A DNA stretch of 64,000 nt, from positions 124,001 through 188,000 of the forward strand of contig NZ_CP021248.1 in assembly GCF_017309955.1 (NCBI RefSeq), in the 5' to 3' direction. Both the position numbers and the translations under genes were made by a program. Source of the stretch: Novosphingobium sp. KA1 (lineage in GTDB: Bacteria > Pseudomonadota > Alphaproteobacteria > Sphingomonadales > Sphingomonadaceae). The notes below the pieces were generated by a model that had not been told where the DNA came from, did no database searches, and saw nothing but the letters and a program-made list of their open reading frames with translations. Positions 17,534 to 24,733 of the stretch are shown in pieces; position 1 is the first letter of the stretch, and every line of letters starts with the position of its first letter.

Positions 17534-19753
17534 TTACCAGGTGAAGCCGATGGTCCCCTGCACCGTGCGGCGGCTGCCGTACCAGCACCAGCTGTAGTTG
17601 GCGTAGCAGCTCGTCAGGTACTTCTTGTCGAACAGGTTGGTGACGTTGGCCGAGAGCGTCACGCGCTCCATGCCGGTGCCGAGCTTGGCGAGGTTGTAGC
17701 GCAGCAGCGCATCGAACACCGTGTAGGACGGGGTGTTGTAGGGCGTCTCGGTGCCGTCGGCATTGGTGTAGAGATCGGCGTAGGTGCGGTCCACGTGGCG
17801 CACGCCGCCGCCGATCGTGAGGCCTTCGGCCGCGCCCGACTTGGGCGACCATTCGAGATTGGCGCTCACGCCGCCGCGGCCGACGGTGGCAAGGCCGCGG
17901 CCCTGGCGGTTGGCGTAGACGTCCTCGATGTCCTTCACGTCCTGCGTGCTGTAGGCGAGGCGGAAGCTGAGGTCATAGGGCAGCGAGCCGCTTGCCTCCA
18001 GTTCGAACCCGCGCGAGCGGACCTTGCCGATCTGCTGCGAGGTGTAGGTCACCGGGTCGGAGACGATCACGTTGGTCTGGCGGATGTTGAACCAGGCGCC
18101 GCTGATCAGGATATCGGTGCCCGGAACCGTGTACTTGGCGCCGATTTCCAGCTGCTTGCCGAGCGAAGGATCCGCCAGCGAGCCGTCTTCCAGCAGCGTC
18201 GTGCCCTGCGGTTCGAACGAGGTCGAATAGCTCACGTAAGGCGAGAGGCCGATGCTGGTCTTGTAGAGGGCGCCGGCGCGGTAGGTGAACTTGCTGTCCT
18301 TCTTGACCACGCCTGCCTGCGTGGCGCGGGCCCAGTCCTGGCGGCCGCTGAGGATCACCCTGAGGGCGCCCAGCGAGATCTCGTCCTGCGCATAGACGCC
18401 CTGCTGGCGCTGGCGCGCGGTGACGAGCGTGGGATCGGCATAGCCGACCAGGCTGTAGTTGAGCACGTGGTAGGGATCGCTCGGCGTATCCATGGTGCCG
18501 TAGACGGGGTCGTAGGCATCGATGGTGGTGCCGCCGCCGAAGGCAAAGAGTTCGCGCGAGTGGGCGACCTGCCGGTCGGCGCCGAACATCAGCGCGTGGT
18601 GCAGCGGGCCGGTGTCGACTTCGCCGGAGAGGCGGTTGTCGTACGTCCAGTTGTTGAGGCTCTCGTCGGTCGCGTAGGAATAGCGGGTGTAGAGCGTCGG
18701 ATCGGTGTCGGGGGCGGCCTGCGGGCCGCCGGTGTAGACGAGGCCGAGCTCGCTCGACACGTACTGGTAGCGCGCCGAGGAACGGAACTTCCAGCCGCCG
18801 CCGAAATCGTGGTTCAGGATGTAGGTCAGGCCGAACTGCTCGCGGCTGAAGCGGTCGTTCGGCTCGCCGCCGTAGAACGAGGTGGGCAGCTTGCCGGCCT
18901 CGTTGGCGATCAGCGTGCCGACGGCGGGGAAGGCGCCGTAGTTGCCGTTGTAGGGATCGTGCGAATAGGCGGCCAGCACGGTGAAGTCGGTCGAGGTGCC
19001 CGCGCCCAGCGTCACCGCGCCCGATACGGTCTGGCGTTCGCGCTTGCCGAAGTCCTGCTGGGTGTCGGCGCCGTTGGCGCTGCCGTAGAGGCGCCACAGC
19101 ACGCTGCCGTCGCCATCGCCGATCTTGCCGCCGACATCGGCGTCGAAGCGGTAGAGGTTGTACGTGCCGTAGCTGGCCGAGGCGGCGCCGTAGAAATCAC
19201 GGTCGATCGGCAGCTTGCTCTGTTCGTTGACGAAGCCGCCCGGGCTCGACGCGCCGTAGAGCGCCGAGGCGGCGCCCTTGACGATCTCGATGCTGTCGAT
19301 GCGCGAGACGTCGACCTGCGGCACGGCATAACCGGTGCCGCTGGAAAACATCTTGAGGCCGTCGAGGTAGGTCGGCACGTCGAAGCCGCGCAGCTTGAAC
19401 TGGTCGTAGACTTCGGCCGAAGTGCCGCGCGTCTCCGGGGTCACGCCGGCAACGTAGCGCATCGCCTGGTTGAGGCTCTGCAGGCCGAGCCCGGCAATGT
19501 CGCTGGAGGTGATGACGCTGATCGACTGCGGGGTGTCGGCGATCGGCAGGGTCGACTTGGTGGCGGCGTTGATCGTCTGTACGCCGCGTTCGGCGGTCAC
19601 GACGATGTCATCGCGGCGGGGGCGGGCGTTTTCCGCGCCGTCGGCACCGGAATCTGCGTCTGCGGCTGCGGCTGCGGCGGAGAAGAGCGTTGCCGCGAGC
19701 AGGCCGGTGGCGGCGCCAACCAGCAGTCGGCTGCGAACCGTGTTGAAAGTCAT
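17534..19753 (-). CDS. TonB-dependent siderophore receptor
   Basis: Outer-membrane receptor of 739 residues with a signal peptide to about residue 31 and no STN domain. The plug begins at DDIVVTAERG and continues with TPQSISVITSSDI and the MRYVAGVTPETRG block, which marks the ferrichrome/pyoverdine-type siderophore receptor subfamily; the barrel closes with a terminal aromatic residue (GFTW). A 21-base palindrome resembling a Fur box lies 58 bases upstream of the start, supporting iron control. It lies just downstream of fecI/fecR on the same strand but, lacking STN, is probably not their sensor. Confidence 0.93.
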   Translation of the reverse strand: MTFNTVRSRLLVGAATGLLAATLFSAAAAAADADSGADGAENARPRRDDIVVTAERGVQTINAATKSTLPIADTPQSISVITSSDIAGLGLQSLNQAMRYVAGVTPETRGTSAEVYDQFKLRGFDVPTYLDGLKMFSSGTGYAVPQVDVSRIDSIEIVKGAASALYGASSPGGFVNEQSKLPIDRDFYGAASASYGTYNLYRFDADVGGKIGDGDGSVLWRLYGSANGADTQQDFGKRERQTVSGAVTLGAGTSTDFTVLAAYSHDPYNGNYGAFPAVGTLIANEAGKLPTSFYGGEPNDRFSREQFGLTYILNHDFGGGWKFRSSARYQYVSSELGLVYTGGPQAAPDTDPTLYTRYSYATDESLNNWTYDNRLSGEVDTGPLHHALMFGADRQVAHSRELFAFGGGTTIDAYDPVYGTMDTPSDPYHVLNYSLVGYADPTLVTARQRQQGVYAQDEISLGALRVILSGRQDWARATQAGVVKKDSKFTYRAGALYKTSIGLSPYVSYSTSFEPQGTTLLEDGSLADPSLGKQLEIGAKYTVPGTDILISGAWFNIRQTNVIVSDPVTYTSQQIGKVRSRGFELEASGSLPYDLSFRLAYSTQDVKDIEDVYANRQGRGLATVGRGGVSANLEWSPKSGAAEGLTIGGGVRHVDRTYADLYTNADGTETPYNTPSYTVFDALLRYNLAKLGTGMERVTLSANVTNLFDKKYLTSCYANYSWCWYGSRRTVQGTIGFTW

Positions 19754-19810
19754 CGTGTACGAACCCTGAGCTGTTATTGGAGTCGCGTCCCTTTCGCTGG
19801 CGGCTAGAGA

Positions 19811-19831
19811 TATTGCGATACATTCGCAATA
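19811..19831 (-). promoter_or_regulatory. Fur-box-like palindrome upstream of the siderophore receptor
   Basis: Perfect 8-base arms TATTGCGA / TCGCAATA around TACAT. Length, symmetry and AT-flanked TGCGA half-sites agree with alphaproteobacterial Fur operators. Its place 58-78 bases before a siderophore receptor makes iron-dependent repression likely. Confidence 0.65.
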
Positions 19832-19891
19832 GCAAAAATGGAAAACCGGGTTGCCGTTCCGCGTCTTGCGGGGCGCGGTGCGGCTGGTGCT

Positions 19892-20944
19892 TCAGGCGAG
19901 GAAGAGGGTGTCGCCCCGCCGCTGCGGCCGCAGTCCGAACAGCGCGCCGATCAGTTCGAGCGACTGTTGCGGCTGGTCGAGCCGGAACCGTCCGCTGAAG
20001 GTAAGGCGCCCCAGCTTGGGATCGGCGATCCGCATCGGCACCGGGCTGTAGCGGGCAAGCCGTTCCACCGCGAAGCCGAGCGGCATGGCATCGGCATCGA
20101 GCCAGTCGTCCTGCCAGTCCGCCCTGGCGGCGGGATCGAAGCGGCCGCTGGTCACCCGTGCAGCGCCCCCGTTTTCGTCCCCGTTCCCGGCCCCGTTCCC
20201 GCCCCCATTGCTCTCGACCAGCGCCCAGCGGTGCGCCGACACTTCGAGCCTGTCGCGCTGCGGCACCTCGAGCCCGACCCGGCCCGAGAACACCCGCAGT
20301 TCGCTGGCCCGGGCCAGCCGGTCGACACTGAAGCTGGTGCCGAGCGCAACCATGGCGGCATGCGGGGTGTGGACGGCGAAGGGACGGGCGGGATCGTGGC
20401 GGACGTCGAAGCGGGCCGCGCCCTGTTCGAGCACGACCCGGCGCGCGGATTGCGAGAAGTCCACCGCCACGCGCGAGGCGGCATCGAGCAGCAGCCCGGA
20501 GCCGTCCGGCAAGGTCAGCCGGCGCCGCTCGCCGACCTTGCTGGCAAACCGCAGCGGCGCCGGGGCGTCGGGCGCTGCGGCCTCCATGAACCCGTAACCG
20601 GCAAGCGGCAGCGCCAGTGCCCCGGCGATACCGGCGGCAAGCGCTTGCCTGCGGGTCAGGGCCGGGCGGGCCGGTACCTGCAGGCGCCTGCGCGGGCGGA
20701 GCGCGTGGCTCGTGTCCGGGCGCAAGCCGGGCAGCGGCGGCAACCCGGCCGCGGCACGCGCCTCGCAGGCCTCGATCAGCGCGCTGTCGCCCATCAGGCG
20801 GCGCATGCGGGCAAAGGCGCGGGCATGGCTGGCGGATTCTTCCAGCCAGGCGGCCAGTTCGCGGCGCTCGTCGGGGGTGAGGTCGCCGAACCGGTCGGCC
20901 CAGTCCGCGGCCAGTTCCAGCGTATCGTTGAGGGGCTTGTCCAT
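19892..20944 (-). CDS. fecR: FecR-family anti-sigma/transmembrane signal transducer
   Basis: Inner-membrane regulator of 350 residues. The N-terminal cytoplasmic segment (about 8-50, with the WLEESASHARAFARM helix) is the DUF4880 sigma-binding part; a twin-arginine hydrophobic stretch around 100-120 spans the membrane; the FecR periplasmic domain (about 125-215) has the usual DGSGLLLDAASRV and GTSFSV signatures; a C-terminal STN-like domain follows. A Gly/Asn-rich linker near 255-275 is encoded by a simple repeat. It lies seven bases after the ECF sigma gene. ATG 20944 is chosen; codons before it run back into the sigma gene. Confidence 0.92.
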   Translation of the reverse strand: MDKPLNDTLELAADWADRFGDLTPDERRELAAWLEESASHARAFARMRRLMGDSALIEACEARAAAGLPPLPGLRPDTSHALRPRRRLQVPARPALTRRQALAAGIAGALALPLAGYGFMEAAAPDAPAPLRFASKVGERRRLTLPDGSGLLLDAASRVAVDFSQSARRVVLEQGAARFDVRHDPARPFAVHTPHAAMVALGTSFSVDRLARASELRVFSGRVGLEVPQRDRLEVSAHRWALVESNGGGNGAGNGDENGGAARVTSGRFDPAARADWQDDWLDADAMPLGFAVERLARYSPVPMRIADPKLGRLTFSGRFRLDQPQQSLELIGALFGLRPQRRGDTLFLA

Positions 20945-20951
20945 TGTCTTG

Positions 20952-21503
20952 TCAGTCCTCTGCGGCCGTCTCGAGATCGCTCTCGAGCGCCAGCGCAAGG
21001 TCGGCCATGGCGCGCACGAGGTGCTTTTTCACGGCTTCGAGGCCGAGCCCCAGTTCCTCGGCGATGTCCTGCCGCGATTGGCCGTCGATGTGGCGCATCC
21101 GGAACACGGTGCGCCGCATCGGCGTCAGGCGGGCCAGCGCGGCTTCGAAGCGGGCGAAGCGCTCGCGGTAGTCCAGCACCTCGTCGGCGAGCGGCATGTC
21201 GCAGACCAGTTCCAGCGGATCGAGTTCGAGCGGATGGGCATCGGCCTGCCGCCCCGTCTGCGATCCGGCCCGGCGGTGCTTGCGAAGGTCCGAGACGATC
21301 ACCGAATCCGCCACCCGGAAGGCATAGGCGAGCGGCTGCTCGATCGCCTGCCTGCGCTCCTGTTCCATGACCCGCGCCAGGGTTTCCTGCACCACGTCCT
21401 CCACACCCTCGGGATCGCGCATGCGCTTGCGGACATAGCTTTTCAGCCGTGCCATTCCCGCCAGCAGGGGGCTGGCGGCATCGCTCATGAACATGTCGGG
21501 CAT
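20952..21503 (-). CDS. fecI: ECF sigma factor, FecI type
   Basis: RNA polymerase sigma-70 factor of the ECF FecI group, about 183 residues. Region 2 includes DPEGVEDVVQETLARV and region 4 includes LTPMRRTVFRMRHIDGQSRQ followed by IAEELGLGLEAVKKH, the promoter -35 recognition helix. It is paired with fecR and preceded by a receptor with an STN domain, the full surface-signalling set. Start choice among ATG 21503, 21494 and 21488 is open, as none has a strong ribosome site. Confidence 0.93.
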   Translation of the reverse strand: MPDMFMSDAASPLLAGMARLKSYVRKRMRDPEGVEDVVQETLARVMEQERRQAIEQPLAYAFRVADSVIVSDLRKHRRAGSQTGRQADAHPLELDPLELVCDMPLADEVLDYRERFARFEAALARLTPMRRTVFRMRHIDGQSRQDIAEELGLGLEAVKKHLVRAMADLALALESDLETAAED

Positions 21504-21585
21504 CCCGATACAGGGGCGCCGGACCGGCGGCGCCGTTGGTGTAGAGGTTCGCGGCGGGCAAGCGGGGACATCCCGGTTCCCATCG

Positions 21586-24500
21586 TCAGAATGTCGAGCG
21601 CAGGCCGAGCGCGAAGACCCGCCCGCTGCGCGTGCGCGCGAGCAGGCGGTGGGCGTCGCGGTCGGTGTACTGGGTGATCGGCGCGTCGGTCAGGTTGCGC
21701 GCCTCGAGCGAGGCCTGCATGGCGGCGGTGATGCGCAGGTGCGCCGCGAAGTCCAGCGTCATGCCGCCTTCGATCCATTCGCCGATGTTCCCGTTGTTGC
21801 CGATGTCGATGCGGTAGGTGCCGCGCCAGGCCGCGGCGAGGCGGGCGTCCCAGCCGCGCCCGGTGTAGTAGAGCGTGGCATTGCCCGACCAGCGCGAGAG
21901 ATCGATCAGCGGCAGCTGGACGGCCTTTCCGTCGTAGATCACCTCGCTGCTGCCCGAGGCGAACGTGAGGTTGGCCTGCACGCCCAGCCCATCGAACGGG
22001 GCGGGCAGGAAATCCAGGTCGCGCTGGATCGCGGCTTCCGCGCCCAGGATCGAGGCGCCCCTGCCGCCAAGTGGGCCGCCCAGTGGGCCGTTGAGCGGGC
22101 GCACCACGTTGTAGAGCGCGGTCCCGTCCAGCCCGTCGTAGAGGAAGGCCAGCGGCAGCCCGGTTTCGGAATAGGCCATGACCGTGGTTTCGGAGGTGAT
22201 GAACGAATCCATCCGCTTGTAGAACAGGCCGAGCGAGGCATAGCCGTCGCGCCCCATGTAGCGCTCGATGGAGAGGTCGAACGCGGTGGCCCTGAAGGGG
22301 CGCAGCGCCGGGTTGCCGGTCTCCACGGTGCCGCCGAACGGCGTGGAATTGACCGAGGCGGCGGCGCGCAGGTCGGCAACGTCGGGCGGGTTGAGGTTGC
22401 GGCTGGCGGCAAACCGCAGCCGCAGGTCCTTCGCAAGGTCGAGCCGGGCCTGCAGCGAGGGCAGCCAGGCGCCATGGCGGCTGTGCTGGACCACCGAGAC
22501 CAGCGTGGTGTCGTCGCTCGCCTCGCCGGCCGAGCGGGTATCCATGCGCAGGTATTGCAGGCCCAGTTCCGCATCGAGCGGCAGCGTGCCCAGCGTGAGG
22601 TCGAACTGGGCGAGCGCGAAGGCGGCATAGGCGTTCTCGCGGACGCGGTAGGCGGTGCCGGGCAGGTCGTCCGCCGCGGTCAGGTCGCGGGACTGGCCGA
22701 TGCGGGCAAAGGTCGCGTCGAGATCGGCCACGACATAGCGGGCCAGCGAGCGCGCCTCGATCAGGCCCGTAGAGGCGGCTTCGCTGCCGGACCGGTAGTC
22801 GGCGGACACGCGCCGCTCGTAGCCGTCGTTGCCGTAATGGCGAAAGCTGGCGCCGACCCTGAGCTCGATGCCCGGGGCGAGGCGGCGGATCACGTCGAGG
22901 CGGGCGGTGGCGTTTTCATTGACGATGGCATCCTCGCGCACGTCGGCGCGCATGAGATCCCAGCTTGCGGCATCGGCGAGGTCAAAGGCGTAGCGGTTGC
23001 GCGGATGGCGGCCGGTGGCGACATAGGAAAAGGACTGGCCGGTGGATTCGAGGAAGACCTTGTCGAACACCGGTTCCTCGAAGTCGGAGCGCGCATAGCC
23101 GGCGCGCGCCTCGATCCGCATGCTGTCGCCAAGCGGGCGTTGCAGCGCGAAGACCGCCTGGTTGAAGTCGGTGTGGTCTTCGGTGACCTTGCGCTCGCTG
23201 CGCATGTCGACCCCGGAAAAGTCCGCCGCGACCATCGTGTCCCCGGCGATCCGCACCGAATTCAGGACTTGCGTGCCATCGACGGTGCCCGCGGTGAGCC
23301 CATTGGTGCCGGCGGCGGCCAGCGAATATTCGCCGCGGTGGTTGGCGAGCCGGGCATGGATCAGGTCGAGCGTCATGTGCAGCCCGCTGTCGTCCTCGTG
23401 CTCGAAGGCGGCGACGAGGTTCAGGCGCTCGAAGCGGTTGGTCCAGGTCGAATAGGTCTGCCCGCGCGACATGTAGACGGGATCACCCGAAGCGCCGGTC
23501 AGCCGCGCGCGGTCTGCGGCGCTGACCGCTGCGCCGATGTTGCCTTCGCCGAACGTGACCGGCACCCAGTCCCAGTTGCGGTAGCCGTACTCGGTCACGC
23601 GGTTGCGGCTGTAGGAGAGCGCGAGAAGCGCGCCCCAGCTGTCGCTTCGCCGCGACACTTCGGCGGTCACTTGCGGGGTCACGCCGCCTGCATCGCCGGA
23701 GCTGCGACCCTGCACTGAAACCAGCGTGACGTTGCCGGGGCGGTCGAAGGGGCGCAGCGTATGCAGGGCGACGGTGCCGCCGATGCCGCCAGCGTCGCGG
23801 TCGGCCGACCAGGTCTTGCGCACCTCCACGCCCGAGAACAGCCCGGCATCGAAGACCGAATAGTCGAACTTGCGCTGGCGGCTGGCGGAACCCCGGTTGT
23901 CCATGCCGGAAGCGGTCGTCGCCAGCGCCTCGATGCCGTTGAGCGTGGTGCGGGTGAACAGCGGGCCAAGGCCGCGCACGGAAATCTGGCGGCCTTCGCC
24001 GTTGTCGCGGCTGATCGCCACCCCCGGCAGGCGCTGGAGCGCGTCGGCGGCATTGTGGTCGGGGAAGGCGGCGATGTCCTCGGCGCGGGTCGCCTCGAGG
24101 ATGGCGCGGGCGGAGCGCTTCACCGCCATGGCCTGCCGCAGGCTCTCGCGGTAGCCGGTGACGACGATCGGCTGGCCGAAGGGATCGGCAAGGGCGAGGG
24201 CGAGGGGCTGCGGGGCTGCCGTGCCATCCGGCGGCGGTACGGGGGCGGAAGCAGGAGCGGAAACGGCAACCGGCGCTGCCGGGGTTACGAGATAGCCGCC
24301 GGGCACCTGCCGGACCGCCACCGGCAGGCCCTGCGTCACCTGGCGGATGGCCTCGCTCACCGCGAAACGGCCGCGCACGGGGTGGAGGGTCCTGAGGTCG
24401 GCGGGCACCGAGGTGACGATCTGCATGCCCGAGCGGCGCGAGATCTCGGCCAGGGCATCGGCCAGGCGCCCGGCCGGGACATGCAGGCTGACCGTGCCTT

Positions 24501-24612
24501 CGCGCGGCGTGGCCGCCTCGCGCGCCTGTGCCGCTGCCGGTGGCAGGGCAAGCACGAAGCCGGACAGGATGAGGACGGCCCTGAGCCGGCCGCCTGTCGG
24601 AAGCGAAGACAC
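21586..24612 (-). CDS. TonB-dependent transducer receptor with STN domain
   Basis: Large receptor of 1008 residues. After a signal peptide (about 1-30) comes an STN secretin/TonB signalling domain (about 40-105, VSLHVPAGRLADALAEISRR), a proline-rich linker, then a plug with PIVVTGYRESLRQAM, LQRLPGVAISRDNGEGR and ISVRGLGPLFTRTTLNG, the signature of the Caulobacter/Xanthomonas receptor family often tied to carbohydrate uptake. It ends in a terminal Phe. STN lets it signal through FecR to FecI, encoded immediately downstream. The start is GTG 24612, inferred from the signal peptide; no good Shine-Dalgarno is visible. The ligand is unknown. Confidence 0.92.
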   Translation of the reverse strand: MSSLPTGGRLRAVLILSGFVLALPPAAAQAREAATPREGTVSLHVPAGRLADALAEISRRSGMQIVTSVPADLRTLHPVRGRFAVSEAIRQVTQGLPVAVRQVPGGYLVTPAAPVAVSAPASAPVPPPDGTAAPQPLALALADPFGQPIVVTGYRESLRQAMAVKRSARAILEATRAEDIAAFPDHNAADALQRLPGVAISRDNGEGRQISVRGLGPLFTRTTLNGIEALATTASGMDNRGSASRQRKFDYSVFDAGLFSGVEVRKTWSADRDAGGIGGTVALHTLRPFDRPGNVTLVSVQGRSSGDAGGVTPQVTAEVSRRSDSWGALLALSYSRNRVTEYGYRNWDWVPVTFGEGNIGAAVSAADRARLTGASGDPVYMSRGQTYSTWTNRFERLNLVAAFEHEDDSGLHMTLDLIHARLANHRGEYSLAAAGTNGLTAGTVDGTQVLNSVRIAGDTMVAADFSGVDMRSERKVTEDHTDFNQAVFALQRPLGDSMRIEARAGYARSDFEEPVFDKVFLESTGQSFSYVATGRHPRNRYAFDLADAASWDLMRADVREDAIVNENATARLDVIRRLAPGIELRVGASFRHYGNDGYERRVSADYRSGSEAASTGLIEARSLARYVVADLDATFARIGQSRDLTAADDLPGTAYRVRENAYAAFALAQFDLTLGTLPLDAELGLQYLRMDTRSAGEASDDTTLVSVVQHSRHGAWLPSLQARLDLAKDLRLRFAASRNLNPPDVADLRAAASVNSTPFGGTVETGNPALRPFRATAFDLSIERYMGRDGYASLGLFYKRMDSFITSETTVMAYSETGLPLAFLYDGLDGTALYNVVRPLNGPLGGPLGGRGASILGAEAAIQRDLDFLPAPFDGLGVQANLTFASGSSEVIYDGKAVQLPLIDLSRWSGNATLYYTGRGWDARLAAAWRGTYRIDIGNNGNIGEWIEGGMTLDFAAHLRITAAMQASLEARNLTDAPITQYTDRDAHRLLARTRSGRVFALGLRSTF

Positions 24613-24687
24613 GGAGGATGCGCCCTTTCGCCGGCGCGGCTATCAGGGCTCCATGACAGTGGTGTGACCTCGCTTGCCGGTATGAAC

Positions 24688-24723
24688 GGCGGAAGGACGA
24701 GGCGCGCGCCCCGTCCTTCCGCC
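24688..24723 (-). terminator. Hairpin between the two large receptors
   Basis: Inverted repeat of 12 bases (GGCGGAAGGACG / CGTCCTTCCGCC) with a 12-base loop just after the stop of the receptor ending at 24734. It is followed on the minus strand by GTTCAT, so termination is possible but may be partial, leaving some read-through into the STN receptor. Confidence 0.5.
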
Positions 24724-24733
24724 GCCGCCTCGA

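Noticed and set aside
16073..19807. Open frame of over 1200 codons on the plus strand
   Set aside because: It runs antisense through an Hsp70-like gene and a siderophore receptor, is rich in Arg/Ala/Gly/Val, and has no motif.
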